Shown piece by piece: positions 16,386-25,483 of a DNA stretch of 39,080 nt (within the stretch, counting starts at the first letter, position 1; each line of letters starts with the position of its first letter). The stretch is taken from the NCBI GenBank assembly GCA_902763365.1, contig CACWRT010000049.1, forward strand, positions 1 to 39,080, given 5' to 3'. Below the pieces are notes generated by a model. The model saw only the letters and a list, made by a program, of their open reading frames with translations. It did no database searches and was not told the origin of the DNA. The DNA is from an uncultured Ruminococcus sp. (lineage in GTDB: Bacteria > Bacillota > Clostridia > Oscillospirales > Acutalibacteraceae). A program made the position numbers and the translations under genes.

Positions 16386-17843
16386 TCATGCTCCGGGCTG
16401 ATTGTTTTGAGTCTGATTCCAAGGTTCTGTATAATAGTCATCATTCTCGTATCCTGTGAAAATTTCTAAGGCATCGTTGGCAGGTGGTTTTTCTGTTACT
16501 TTTACAGTATGTTTTGCGTAATAAAACAGAATTAGCGGGGGAATTAATGTAACGATGATGAGAATAATACATACCATCAGATGGAAAAGAAGGAGTGAAA
16601 TAAAATACTGAGAACCAAGTGACCCAATTATATATGAAAAACCGTGATCAATATTGTGTGAAAATTGAATTATATAATGCACCGTCATTATGATTCCCGA
16701 TATCAGCGCCGGAATGAGTATCATAATGATAAGGTATTTTATAACCGAAGTGATAGATGTTTTAAGGTAAAAATCGTCCTCGCCAATGTTTCTGTTTCTT
16801 AGGGAAATGTATGTCAGTGTAGAAAATACAAGAATAAGAGCCGCTATAGTACCGGAAATATTATCACGATTTGTCATATTATCAAAGAAAAAGGGCAAAA
16901 ACCCTTCCGTAGCCTTTTTTATATAGTTTCCGGATTCTTCTATTGTGGGATATCGGTGGTCATAGTCAGATGATACTTCCATTTCATTGACATTTTTTCT
17001 GAAAGCTTCTATTCTGTAAACATTATCGGTGCGGTATCCTGCATAAATGAATGTGTTTCCGGGATTTACGCTAAGCCCCGCAGATCTCAGAGCAGAAACA
17101 GTCTTTTCATCATGCTTTAGATATATAACTGCTTTTTTATTGTAGTGGATGTCAAAAGGTGAATCTATAAATCTGTAGGAGAAATCAGGTGATAAATATG
17201 GAAATCCGATCTTACCTGCGACACGAATGGAGATACTATCCAGATATCTTGTCTGAAAAACGGTTTTTTCGTTGTTTTCAGTGACAAAGCGGGAGTCATA
17301 CCCTTTTAAAGAAATAATATCACCGATTCTGACATTTTCGAAATCTGCTCCGCATAAAACTGCTGCCGGATATTTGTCATCAGGGTCTGTATTACTGAAC
17401 CATGTTTCTTCCTGATAACCTGAGCGGATAAGCTCATATGTTTCGGGATAAGCAGTATACAGTACTACAGAATTCTCATTGTACATGGCTTCACAAACAT
17501 CGAATCCATATACCTTGTCCATAACGCTGCTGTTTTTATATGTTTCGAGAAGGTCATTATCAAAAAAAGAAGGTTCAGGCTTTTTGTTGTTTTTAATGTT
17601 TTGCTCATTGTGTTTTAATTCTTCCTGAATAATACTGAGCTTGCACTCATCCATATTATGAGACAGGGCAATACAGTCGGTTTGCGAAAGATCGGAACCG
17701 AGTATCATACGTTTACTGTAATTTTCGCTGAAAAGCTTGTTGCCGTTTTCAAATATCGTGCAAAATATTATTGTTATCAATACTGCTGAAATAATAATGA
17801 ATAGTATGCCGCTTTTAATAAAGCTCAATGCTTTCGGAAACAT
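16386..17843 (-). CDS. MacB-topology membrane protein, paralogue 2
   Basis: A 485-residue membrane protein not assigned to a named family. Helix 1 (about 12-32) is followed by a large extracytoplasmic domain (about 35-330), then three helices (about 332-350, 365-390, 415-440) and a polar cytoplasmic tail. This one-plus-three layout is that of MacB/FtsX-like permease subunits of ABC systems. The extracytoplasmic domain shares blocks with the neighbouring paralogue: DKVYGFD, YPETYELIR, AAVLCGADFENVRIGD, RVAGKIGFPY and FLPFFFDN. No ABC ATPase gene is adjacent or anywhere in the window. AAGGTGG lies 9 nt before the ATG. It starts 17 bp after the upstream paralogue, so they form an operon. Confidence 0.7.
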   Translation of the reverse strand: MFPKALSFIKSGILFIIISAVLITIIFCTIFENGNKLFSENYSKRMILGSDLSQTDCIALSHNMDECKLSIIQEELKHNEQNIKNNKKPEPSFFDNDLLETYKNSSVMDKVYGFDVCEAMYNENSVVLYTAYPETYELIRSGYQEETWFSNTDPDDKYPAAVLCGADFENVRIGDIISLKGYDSRFVTENNEKTVFQTRYLDSISIRVAGKIGFPYLSPDFSYRFIDSPFDIHYNKKAVIYLKHDEKTVSALRSAGLSVNPGNTFIYAGYRTDNVYRIEAFRKNVNEMEVSSDYDHRYPTIEESGNYIKKATEGFLPFFFDNMTNRDNISGTIAALILVFSTLTYISLRNRNIGEDDFYLKTSITSVIKYLIIMILIPALISGIIMTVHYIIQFSHNIDHGFSYIIGSLGSQYFISLLLFHLMVCIILIIVTLIPPLILFYYAKHTVKVTEKPPANDALEIFTGYENDDYYTEPWNQTQNNQPGA

Positions 17844-17860
17844 GAAATAATACCACCTTA

Positions 17861-19222
17861 TTATTTGTCTTCATTATTTGCAATTTCAAAATCCCGCTCT
17901 TCGTATTCTTCAAAATATTCGGGCTCTTTCCTGGTATAGCTTTCCTGAGTTAATTGTTTGGAAGCATTGAATTGTTTTATTTTACGAATCGGAAATATTA
18001 ATGATAAAAGGTTAACGGTCAAAAAAAACAGGAGAAGATAAAACAGAATGGTCAGGGAATAAGATGATGTCAGTATACTGCCCAGTGTTGAGGGAGATGG
18101 AATAGTACGGCAATGTCTTCCGTGGGTGTAGAGGAAAAACTGCAGCCATGCGAGTAAAGATGTAACGGATGTTATTATAAGCTGAGTGCGTATAATCTGA
18201 GATAAATATGCTGAACGTTTTCTGTAGCGGAACATTGTATTCAGTGTTACCAGAATAGCGGTCATGGCGAGTGTGAATATATTTAGCGGATCTAAAAGAT
18301 TACTGATGAAGAACGGCAGGAAATCAGAATTCTGAGTTTTCACAAGATCACTGACAGGTGTTATCAGATGGTGGTCGGAATAATCAGCTGTGGTCGGACG
18401 CAGTGAGCTGATCTTGTCCCTGAACTTCGTGGCTTCTGCGGAGTTTTTATTTTTATATTTTACATAAACAAAGCTGTCATAAGGACTAACAGTGAAATTT
18501 GACTGATTTAACAAGGAAACAGTTTCAGTTGTGTGCTGTAGATAGATCACAGGTTCAGTGTTATAAGGCAGGTAGTAAGCTTCCTCGGAAATGTGCTGCG
18601 AAAAGTTAAAGGTATCATACGGAAACTGATATTTGCCTATTATCCTTACAGTTATACTGCCATATTGATTTATTGATTCGTCGTGGTTACCGGGGGAGTA
18701 GGGATTTATGTTGATAAGATCACCTACCTCACAGTTGTTGAATATATCACCGCATACAACAGCATCCGGATACCCGTCAGATGAAGATCCGTTGAACCAA
18801 CTGCCCTCAGCCAGATCACAGCGTATCAGATCAAATGCTTCGGGATATCCTGTATGAATAAGAACACTCTCGTTATTATAAAGAGCATCCTCAATATCAA
18901 AACCATATACTTTATCAACAGCCTCATCTTCATGATACATTTCCAGAAGATCCGAGGTGTACAGCGATTCACTTACCCCCGAATGATGACCGTAAAGATC
19001 ATTTGAAAGAGATATGCACTCTGTATCCGAAAGCAGGGGAGAATGGATAAACTGATAAAGTTGTTTTTTTCTGAAGCTTACACCCGAATTAAACAGAACA
19101 ACCGAGATGCAGCCGAAAATTGCTGCAAATAAAAGTACGGGGAAAATGACTGCCCTGAAGTCGAAATTGATTTCTTTGTGGAGAAGTTCCTGAAGTTCCT
19201 GTTTTTTATCTTTGTCTGACAT
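17861..19222 (-). CDS. MacB-topology membrane protein, paralogue 1
   Basis: A 453-residue paralogue of the next gene. It has a short charged cytoplasmic N-terminus, helix 1 (about 25-46), an extracytoplasmic domain to about 310, three further helices (about 313-330, 345-365, 390-415) and an acidic tail (EYFEEYEERDFEIANNEDK). Shared blocks include DKVYGFD, GYPEAFDLIR, DAVVCGDIFNNCEVGD, VRIIGKYQFPY and FLPFFISN. GAGGTAAG precedes the ATG at 19222, and a consensus promoter lies 45-70 bp upstream. The domain resembles the periplasmic core of MacB-type permeases in layout, but this is a topology-level reading. Export of a peptide, mechanotransmission or lipoprotein handling are all possible. Confidence 0.7.
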   Translation of the reverse strand: MSDKDKKQELQELLHKEINFDFRAVIFPVLLFAAIFGCISVVLFNSGVSFRKKQLYQFIHSPLLSDTECISLSNDLYGHHSGVSESLYTSDLLEMYHEDEAVDKVYGFDIEDALYNNESVLIHTGYPEAFDLIRCDLAEGSWFNGSSSDGYPDAVVCGDIFNNCEVGDLININPYSPGNHDESINQYGSITVRIIGKYQFPYDTFNFSQHISEEAYYLPYNTEPVIYLQHTTETVSLLNQSNFTVSPYDSFVYVKYKNKNSAEATKFRDKISSLRPTTADYSDHHLITPVSDLVKTQNSDFLPFFISNLLDPLNIFTLAMTAILVTLNTMFRYRKRSAYLSQIIRTQLIITSVTSLLAWLQFFLYTHGRHCRTIPSPSTLGSILTSSYSLTILFYLLLFFLTVNLLSLIFPIRKIKQFNASKQLTQESYTRKEPEYFEEYEERDFEIANNEDK

Positions 19223-19265
19223 AGTTCTTACCTCATAAACCGCACGAAAATATTCTTACATTAAT

Positions 19266-19294
19266 ATGATATAAATAATTTATGAAGTTGTCAA
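19266..19294 (-). promoter_or_regulatory. Sigma-A promoter of the MacB-like pair
   Basis: On the minus strand TTGACA (19294-19289), a 17-bp spacer and TATCAT (19271-19266). It lies about 45 bp upstream of the ATG at 19222. Confidence 0.8.
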
Positions 19295-19311
19295 TAGAAA
19301 GGGATTATAAT

Positions 19312-19420
19312 ATTCCGGCGAGCCGCCGATCCCGTAATGCGTGAGTCGCTCCGCTGCGCATCAACTCTTCACTGCAACTTTTATTATCGACTGTAGTTAA
19401 TTTTCTTCAAAGATGTCGAG
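19312..19420 (-). repeat. Family A/B intergenic repeat copy
   Basis: Read on minus, it aligns with the copies at 28800-28895 and 38890-38980: a TCG(A)-ACTAATAAAAGTTGCAG-like segment, then a GAGTTC-like segment, the GGAGCGAC block, and the GC-rich ATCGGCGGCTCGCCGG core next to 19312. It is degenerate and noncoding. Confidence 0.6.
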
Positions 19421-19684
19421 GAAATTAATTGCCCCAAAATTATTTTACATTAACGATTATAATATCTCATGAATTCATCAAAGATGCAGTTAATAAATTG
19501 ATTCGCAATGATAGATAGAGATCAGTAAAATACTAATTATAACCGTAATTGAAAAAAGCGTGGCGCTGAAAGTCTGATATGAGTTCAGTAAAGCAAGAAT
19601 GGTGAGTTCAGAGCGAATCGATACCCAAGTTTATATCCCGGCGAAAAAATAATTATAAATGATGATTTTAAAAGATAAAAAGGC
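19421..19684. other. Intergenic DNA with a second, plus-oriented repeat fragment
   Basis: It contains a plus-oriented family A fragment at 19586-19645 (CAGTAAAGC ... GAGTTCAGAGCG ... GATACCC ... CCCGGCG) with an internal deletion. The rest is AT-rich without coding potential. The repeats sit between the divergent promoters of the MacB-like pair and the str operon. Confidence 0.55.
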
Positions 19685-19714
19685 TTGACAAATGCCGGGT
19701 TCGTATGATACAAT
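19685..19714 (+). promoter_or_regulatory. str operon promoter
   Basis: TTGACA (19685-19690), an 18-bp spacer and TACAAT (19709-19714) preceded by an extended -10 TGA. It is the only strong promoter ahead of rpsL and would give a leader of about 170 nt. Confidence 0.8.
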
Positions 19715-19746
19715 TACAAATTGTAGGCGTGCAGCCTTCGATGGTG

Positions 19747-19864
19747 ATTCTTGCCGTCAAAGATAACAAAAAATAGTTTTGTTTGATGAATTTTACGGCA
19801 GAATTGTTTAAAATGCTGTTTAACGGGCATATTCAATATGTGACCCGCTGAACATAAATTTTTT
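19747..19864 (+). promoter_or_regulatory. Structured leader of the rpsL operon
   Basis: Stem 1 pairs 19747-19760 with 19791-19804 (ATTCTTGCCGTC with its near-complement around ACGGCAGAAT) and encloses an inner hairpin AACAAAA/TTTTGTT (19765-19771 with 19777-19783). Stem 2 pairs CGGG and CATA (19824-19831) with TATG and CCCG (19837-19847), followed 12 nt later by a run of six T (19859-19864). This could be an r-protein autoregulatory leader or weak attenuator. I do not recognise a named family. Confidence 0.45.
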
Positions 19865-19890
19865 ATCAGATAAGCAAGGAGGTGCGAAGA

Positions 19891-20313
19891 TTGCCAACGT
19901 TTAACCAGTTAGTTCGTAAGGGACGTGAAGTTTCCGAAAAGAAAGCTAAGGCTCCTGCACTGCTCAAGGGCTGGAACTCTAAAAAGAGAAAGGCTATTGA
20001 CCAGAACTCTCCGCAGAAGAGAGGCGTATGCACAGCTGTAAAGACTGCTACCCCTAAAAAGCCTAACTCAGCTATCAGAAAGATCGCCAGAGTAAGACTC
20101 AGCAACGGTATCGAGGTAACATCATATATTCCCGGTATCGGCCACAACCTCCAGGAACACAGTGTTGTTCTTATCAGAGGCGGACGTGTTAAGGATCTCC
20201 CCGGTGTGCGTTATCACATCATCAGAGGTACACTTGACGCACAGGGCGTTGCAAAGCGTATGCAGGCCAGATCAAAGTACGGCGCTAAGCGTCCGAAGGC
20301 AGGCAAGAAGTAA
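19891..20313 (+). CDS. rpsL: 30S ribosomal protein S12
   Basis: S12 sits at the decoding centre. The 140-residue product starts [12 protein letters not shown] and contains the family core ([40 protein letters not shown]). The Lys pair in TPKKPN (about 56-57) and Lys in [11 protein letters not shown] are wild-type, consistent with the streptomycin-sensitive form. It has the longer N-terminal insert seen in some clostridial S12 proteins ([16 protein letters not shown]). The start is TTG at 19891, placed 5 nt after AAGGAGGTG. The GTG at 19882 overlaps that site and would add three residues not seen in S12. First gene of the str operon. Confidence 0.97.
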   Translation: MPTFNQLVRKGREVSEKKAKAPALLKGWNSKKRKAIDQNSPQKRGVCTAVKTATPKKPNSAIRKIARVRLSNGIEVTSYIPGIGHNLQEHSVVLIRGGRVKDLPGVRYHIIRGTLDAQGVAKRMQARSKYGAKRPKAGKK

Positions 20314-20491
20314 TTTTGCCGGAACATTCTAAAGGATTGATTGAGATCAAAGCAATACAGAGATGTATTTTCATATATATTCAGCCGCCGTGCGCGGCAG
20401 TGATTGGTGAAGATTGCCTCTGTCGTGCTGACGAAAGATGATCCTTTCGAGTACCTATGAAATCACCACTATTGTGAAGGAGGGAAGTAAA
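20314..20491 (+). other. rpsL-rpsG intercistronic region with hairpins
   Basis: A 178-nt untranslated spacer, long for an r-protein operon. It can form TTGAT/ATCAA (around 20337-20350), CCGC/GCGG (around 20386-20398), and either TCGT/ACGA or CGAAAG/CTTTCG (20432-20449) in mutually exclusive pairings just before the rpsG ribosome binding site. In E. coli the S7 repressor binds the equivalent gap. Equivalence here is unproven. Confidence 0.4.
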
Positions 20492-20962
20492 GTGCCAAGA
20501 AGAGGTAATGTTGCAAAACGTGACGTTTTGCCGGATCCTGTCTATAATTCAAAGCTTGTCACTCGTCTTATCAACAATATCATGTATGACGGTAAAAAGG
20601 GAGTTGCCCAGAAGATCGTTTATGGTGCATTCGATATTGTGAACGAGAAAACAGGCAAAGAGCCGCTCGAAGTATTCGAGGAGGCTATGGAAAAGGTAAT
20701 GCCGTCTCTTGAGGTAAAGGCTCGCCGTGTGGGCGGTGCTACATACCAGGTACCTATGGAGGTACGCCCCGAGAGAAGACAGACACTCGGACTTCGTTGG
20801 ATCTCCAGATACTCAAGACTGAGATCTGAGAAGACAATGAAAGAGAGACTCGCCGGTGAGATCCTTGATGCTGTGAACGGTGTAGGCGGAGCTGCCAAGA
20901 AATGTGAAGAGACACACAGAATGGCAGAAGCTAACAAGGCATTCGCACACTACAGATGGTAA
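20492..20962 (+). CDS. rpsG: 30S ribosomal protein S7
   Basis: S7 nucleates assembly of the 3' domain of 16S rRNA. The 156-residue product has the usual length and sequence: [20 protein letters not shown] at the start, [20 protein letters not shown] in the middle, and [16 protein letters not shown] at the C-terminus. The start is GTG at 20492, 7 nt after AAGGAGGG; an upstream in-frame ATG at 20438 would add an 18-residue leader foreign to S7. Second gene of the str operon. Confidence 0.97.
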   Translation: MPRRGNVAKRDVLPDPVYNSKLVTRLINNIMYDGKKGVAQKIVYGAFDIVNEKTGKEPLEVFEEAMEKVMPSLEVKARRVGGATYQVPMEVRPERRQTLGLRWISRYSRLRSEKTMKERLAGEILDAVNGVGGAAKKCEETHRMAEANKAFAHYRW

Positions 20963-21054
20963 TTTCCGTCTTGGTGCTGCGAAAAGCGGAGTAAAGAAGC
21001 TTTTAAACCAGGTGCAGGGATGCGCCGCAGCATAGTTTTTTAAGGAGGATACAT

Positions 21055-23160
21055 ATGGCAAGAGAAGTTTCTCTCGAACAAACCAGAAATATCGGTATCA
21101 TGGCGCACATTGATGCCGGTAAGACAACTACAACAGAACGTATCCTTTTCTACACAGGTATCAACCATAAAATGGGTGAAACACATGAAGGTGCTTCAAC
21201 TATGGACTGGATGGTACAGGAGCAGGAAAGAGGTATCACAATTACATCTGCTGCTACAACTTGTTATTGGCACGGCAGTAAAAATGACAAGCCGAAGCAC
21301 AGAATAAATATCATCGACACCCCCGGTCACGTTGACTTTACAGTTGAAGTTGAGCGTTCACTTCGTGTACTTGACGGTTCTGTAACAGTACTTTGTGCAA
21401 AGGGCGGCGTTGAGCCTCAGTCAGAAACAGTATGGAGACAGGCAGACAAGTACAGAGTTCCCCGTATGGCTTATGTAAATAAGATGGATATTATGGGCGC
21501 TGACTTCTACAGAGTTGTTTCCATGATGAGAGACAGACTTAAATGTAATGCTGTTCCGATCCAGCTTCCGATCGGCGCAGAGGATACATTCAAGGGTATC
21601 GTTGACCTTATCGAAATGAACGCAGACATCTATTATGATGATCTCGGTAAAGATATGAGAGTTGAGGATATTCCCGAGGATATGAAAGAGCTGGCTGAGA
21701 AGTATCACTCAGAGCTTATCGAGCACGTTGTTGAACAGGACGAGGAACTCATGGAGAAATATCTTGAAGACGGCGAAGAGCCTTCTATCGAAGATATAAA
21801 GAGAGTTATCCGTCAGTCTACTATAGATAACACTATGGTTCCTGTTACTTGCGGTACTTCTTATCGTAACAAGGGTGTTCAGAAGCTCCTGGATGCTATC
21901 GTTGATTATATGCCCGCTCCCACAGACGTTCCTGCTATCAAGGGTATCAATCCTGATACAGAAGAAGAAGTAGAGATCGAATCAAGCGACGATCTGCCTT
22001 TCGCAGCTCTTGCTTTCAAGATCGCAACTGACCCCTATGTAGGTAAGCTGTGCTTCTTCCGCGTATATGCAGGTACACTGAATGCAGGTTCTACTGTATA
22101 CAACTCAACAAAGGATAGCTCCGAGCGTATCGGACGTATTCTTCAGATGCACTCCAACCACAGAAAGGATATCGAAACTGTATATGCAGGCGATATCGCT
22201 GCTGCTGTTGGTCTTAAAAATACAACAACAGGTGATACTCTCTGTGATGAGAGCAAGCCCGTTATTCTTGAATCAATGGAATTCCCCGAGCCCGTTATCC
22301 GTGTTGCTATCGAGCCTAAGACTAAGGCCGGTCAGGAAAAGATGGGTATAGCTCTTGCAAAGCTCGCAGAAGAAGATCCTACATTCAAGGCATATACAGA
22401 CGAAGAAACAGGTCAGACTATCATCGCAGGTATGGGTGAGCTTCATCTTGAGATCATCGTTGACAGACTTCTTCGTGAATTCAAGGTAGAAGCACATATC
22501 GGTAAGCCTCAGGTTGCTTATAAGGAAACAATCCGCAAGTCCAGCGAAGTTGATGAGAAGTATGCTCGTCAGTCAGGCGGTAAGGGTCAGTACGGTCATG
22601 TTAAGATCAGAATGGAACCCAACCCGGGCAAGGGCTACGAATTTGTCAACGCTGTTGTCGGCGGTGCTATCCCGAAGGAGTATATTCCTGCTGTTGATGC
22701 AGGTATCCAGGGCGCAATGCTCAGCGGTGTACTTGCTAACTATAACGTTGTTGACGTTAAGGTTACACTGTATGATGGTTCTTACCATGAAGTCGACTCT
22801 TCAGAAATGGCGTTCAAGATCGCAGGTTCAATGGCGTTCAAGAGCGGTATGAAGAAGGCAGATCCTGTTATTCTCGAGCCTATCATGAAGGTTACTGTAA
22901 CAGTGCCTGAGGAATACATGGGTGACGTTATCGGCGACCTTAACTCACGCCGTGGTATGATCCAGGGTATGGAGGCTGTTGCAGGTGCACAGAGAATCGT
23001 TGCTATGGTTCCGCTTTCAGAGATGTTCGGCTATGCAACAGATATGCGTTCCAAGACACAGGGCCGCGGTCAGTATGTAATGGAACCCAATAACTATGCA
23101 GAAGTTCCGAAGAATATCGCTGACGGCATTATCACAGCTCGTGTAAAAAAGGATGATTGA
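21055..23160 (+). CDS. fusA: Elongation factor G
   Basis: The translocation GTPase, 701 residues as expected. G1 is [13 protein letters not shown] (about 17-29), the switch/G2 region is [12 protein letters not shown]3 is [16 protein letters not shown], and G4 is NKMD. Domain IV is present ([21 protein letters not shown] is the domain IV start), as is the C-terminal domain V with [21 protein letters not shown] precedes the ATG by a short spacer. Codon use is strongly biased towards translationally favoured codons, as in tuf. Confidence 0.97.
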   Translation: MAREVSLEQTRNIGIMAHIDAGKTTTTERILFYTGINHKMGETHEGASTMDWMVQEQERGITITSAATTCYWHGSKNDKPKHRINIIDTPGHVDFTVEVERSLRVLDGSVTVLCAKGGVEPQSETVWRQADKYRVPRMAYVNKMDIMGADFYRVVSMMRDRLKCNAVPIQLPIGAEDTFKGIVDLIEMNADIYYDDLGKDMRVEDIPEDMKELAEKYHSELIEHVVEQDEELMEKYLEDGEEPSIEDIKRVIRQSTIDNTMVPVTCGTSYRNKGVQKLLDAIVDYMPAPTDVPAIKGINPDTEEEVEIESSDDLPFAALAFKIATDPYVGKLCFFRVYAGTLNAGSTVYNSTKDSSERIGRILQMHSNHRKDIETVYAGDIAAAVGLKNTTTGDTLCDESKPVILESMEFPEPVIRVAIEPKTKAGQEKMGIALAKLAEEDPTFKAYTDEETGQTIIAGMGELHLEIIVDRLLREFKVEAHIGKPQVAYKETIRKSSEVDEKYARQSGGKGQYGHVKIRMEPNPGKGYEFVNAVVGGAIPKEYIPAVDAGIQGAMLSGVLANYNVVDVKVTLYDGSYHEVDSSEMAFKIAGSMAFKSGMKKADPVILEPIMKVTVTVPEEYMGDVIGDLNSRRGMIQGMEAVAGAQRIVAMVPLSEMFGYATDMRSKTQGRGQYVMEPNNYAEVPKNIADGIITARVKKDD

Positions 23161-23232
23161 TAGTACAGTTGAGGATCATATCGGTCTGAAACGTTTATAT
23201 TATTAATTTTCTATAAAAATTCATGAAAACAC

Positions 23233-23261
23233 TTGCATTTTGAACTTATTATTGATAAAAT
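23233..23261 (+). promoter_or_regulatory. Possible tuf promoter
   Basis: TTGCAT (23233-23238), a 17-bp spacer and TAAAAT (23256-23261) lie in the 152-bp fusA-tuf gap, which is longer than needed for simple co-translation. No terminator was seen after fusA, so this may supplement operon read-through. Confidence 0.45.
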
Positions 23262-23312
23262 AATACCAAAGTGCAATGCTTTAAAAAAATATAAATTAGG
23301 AGGTAATTTCCA

Positions 23313-24515
23313 ATGGCTAAGGAAAAATTTGAAAGAAATAAGCCGCACGTTAACATTGGTACAATCGGCCACGTTGACCACGGTAAGACTACACTTACAG
23401 CTGCTATCACAAAGGTTCTTGCACTCGAAGGAGACGCTGCTTTTGTTGATTACGCTAATATCGATAAGGCTCCCGAAGAGAGAGAGCGTGGTATCACAAT
23501 CAACACAGCTCACGTTGAGTATGAAACTGCTAACCGCCACTATGCGCACGTTGACTGCCCCGGTCATGCTGACTATGTAAAGAACATGATCACAGGTGCA
23601 GCTCAGATGGACGGTGCTATCCTGGTTGTATCTGCTGCTGATGGTCCTATGCCTCAGACAAGAGAGCATATCCTTCTTTCCCGTCAGGTTGGCGTTCCTT
23701 ACATCGTTGTATTCATGAACAAGACTGACCAAGTTGATGACGAAGAGCTTCTCGATCTCGTAGAGATGGAGATCCGTGAGCTTCTTAACGAGTATGAATT
23801 CCCGGGCGATGATATTCCGATCATTCGTGGTTCTGCTTTCAAGGCTCTTGACAGCGCAAGCAAGGATCCAAACGCTCCTGAGTATGCGTGCATCCACGAG
23901 CTTATGGCTGCAGTTGATGAGTACATTCCTACTCCCGAGAGAACAACAGATCTTCCTTTCCTTATGCCTGTTGAGGACGTATTCACAATCTCTGGTCGTG
24001 GTACAGTTGCTACAGGTAGAGTTGAGAGAGGTCAGATCAAGGTTTCTGAGCCTGTTGAGATCGTAGGTCTCAAGGAAGAGAAGAAGACTTCAGTTGTTAC
24101 AGGTCTTGAAATGTTCAGAAAGACACTTGATTTTGCAGAAGCAGGCGACAACGTAGGTGTTCTTCTTCGTGGTATCACAAAGACAGAGATCGAGCGTGGT
24201 CAGGTTATAGCTAAGCCCGGTTCTGTACATCCTCACACAAAGTTCCAGGGTCATGTATATGTACTGACAAAGGACGAGGGTGGTCGTTCAACACCTTTCT
24301 TCAGTAACTATCGTCCTCAGTTCTATTTCAGAACAACTGACGTTACAGGCGTTATCACACTTCCCGAAGGCACAGACATGTGTATGCCCGGCGATAACGT
24401 AGATATGGACGTTGAGCTTATCAAGCCCGTAGCTATGGAAGAAGGTCTCCGTTTCGCTATCCGTGAAGGCGGCCACACAGTAGGTTCAGGCGTTGTATCC
24501 AAGATCTATGAATAA
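23313..24515 (+). CDS. tuf: Elongation factor Tu
   Basis: Delivers aminoacyl-tRNA to the ribosome. The 400-residue protein has G1 GHVDHGKTT (19-27), G2 region [14 protein letters not shown]3 [16 protein letters not shown]4 MNKTD, then domains 2 and 3 ending [20 protein letters not shown] precedes the ATG. It is the last gene of the str operon, and a strong terminator follows. Only one tuf copy is in the window. Confidence 0.98.
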   Translation: MAKEKFERNKPHVNIGTIGHVDHGKTTLTAAITKVLALEGDAAFVDYANIDKAPEERERGITINTAHVEYETANRHYAHVDCPGHADYVKNMITGAAQMDGAILVVSAADGPMPQTREHILLSRQVGVPYIVVFMNKTDQVDDEELLDLVEMEIRELLNEYEFPGDDIPIIRGSAFKALDSASKDPNAPEYACIHELMAAVDEYIPTPERTTDLPFLMPVEDVFTISGRGTVATGRVERGQIKVSEPVEIVGLKEEKKTSVVTGLEMFRKTLDFAEAGDNVGVLLRGITKTEIERGQVIAKPGSVHPHTKFQGHVYVLTKDEGGRSTPFFSNYRPQFYFRTTDVTGVITLPEGTDMCMPGDNVDMDVELIKPVAMEEGLRFAIREGGHTVGSGVVSKIYE

Positions 24516-24556
24516 TTAAAAGCGGATATTTCTTTCCGTGAATTTAATACAGCATT

Positions 24557-24592
24557 GCACTGCACAGGTTCTTCTTGTGCAGTGCTTTTTTA
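24557..24592 (+). terminator. Terminator after tuf
   Basis: A 10-bp stem GCACTGCACA/TGTGCAGTGC (24557-24566 with 24576-24585) followed by six T. Confidence 0.9.
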
Positions 24593-24614
24593 ATGAATAA
24601 TTAACAATGAATAA
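24591..24614. repeat. Short AT repeat, copy 1
   Basis: TAATGAATAATTAACAATGA at 24591 is nearly identical to TAATGAATAATTAATAATGA at 38076. Both sit immediately downstream of a gene end or terminator. This is a simple dispersed intergenic motif. Confidence 0.5.
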
Positions 24615-24638
24615 AATTCGTTTTTTTAGGAAAGGGGT

Positions 24639-24682
24639 CTGGGGGAGAACCCTTTGTTTTCAAACAAAGGGTTTCCCCCAGG
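24639..24682. repeat. Long near-perfect palindrome
   Basis: The arms read CTGGGGGAGAACCCTTTG.. and its complement ..CAAAGGGTTTCCCCCAG, giving a stem of about 20 bp with one slip and a tight loop near 24659-24661. It lies 50 bp after the tuf terminator and lacks a T-run, so it is better seen as a dispersed palindromic element than a terminator. Confidence 0.65.
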
Positions 24683-24786
24683 ATAGCTGCCCCGGCAAAA
24701 TTGATTTCCTATAATGTTATAGAAGTAATCCTGGGAGTAAGGTTAATGACTGAATTTATGTGGCGGCTGAAAGTGAGGAATAGGAA

Positions 24787-25362
24787 ATGAGCAGAAAAAG
24801 ATTAGGAATGGTATTTATTGTATTGGGGATAGGTTTGTTTATATTTACAATAATAATAGGCTATATCGGATACAATGACTCTGTACGCAGAGAAAAAATA
24901 AGGGATAAGGGAACTACTGTTGAAGCAACAATAACAAGAACATGGAGCGAAACAACATCACATAATAGCAAAACCGGCCCACGTACTCACTCTACACATT
25001 ATTATTGCTCAGCAAAATATACGTATAATGGTGCTACCTATAATAATTCCAAAATAAATTTACATTCGTCAACATATCCTAAAGCTAATACGATCACATT
25101 GTATGTTGATCCTGATGAGCCGTCATATTCGTTTTATACACGTGATAGTGATGACCCTATCGGTTCCCTTGTGGGTTATGCAGTGTTCGGCGTTGTTGCA
25201 ATAGTTCTTATCATTGCAGGTGTAAAAGTATATAAAGGACAAATATCACTGGGTGTAAAAACCATTGAGGATTATTATGACGAAAAAACTTATGACCAAA
25301 AGCCGGCTAATAAATATGATCCGTATGTTACATATTCATCTGATGATTATAATAATAACTGA
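24787..25362 (+). CDS. DUF3592-type membrane protein
   Basis: A 191-residue protein with the DUF3592 layout: helix 1 (about 7-27), an extracytoplasmic beta domain (EATITRTWSE ... YTYNGATYNN ... ITLYVDPDEPS), helix 2 (about 127-148) and a Tyr/Asp-rich cytoplasmic tail ending YSSDDYNNN. The YVDPDEP-like strand motif is shared with the proteins at 33420 and 36969. AGGAATAGGAA precedes the ATG. It is co-directional with the FHA-SEDS gene 121 bp downstream, but a shared transcript is not certain. The function of the family is unknown. Confidence 0.7.
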   Translation: MSRKRLGMVFIVLGIGLFIFTIIIGYIGYNDSVRREKIRDKGTTVEATITRTWSETTSHNSKTGPRTHSTHYYCSAKYTYNGATYNNSKINLHSSTYPKANTITLYVDPDEPSYSFYTRDSDDPIGSLVGYAVFGVVAIVLIIAGVKVYKGQISLGVKTIEDYYDEKTYDQKPANKYDPYVTYSSDDYNNN

Positions 25363-25483
25363 AATAATTCTGCCTTATGCTGACAGCTGATTATTATACA
25401 TAGTATCAGCTTTAATGATAATTTATTACTATCTTGAAGAATTTTTTTAAATCCCGCTGAAAAAGCTTGAAAGGAATGATGTA

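Noticed and set aside
23211-23897. Minus-strand 228-codon open frame over tuf
   Set aside because: It is antisense to EF-Tu, whose strong codon bias creates long mirror frames; no ribosome binding site or domain.
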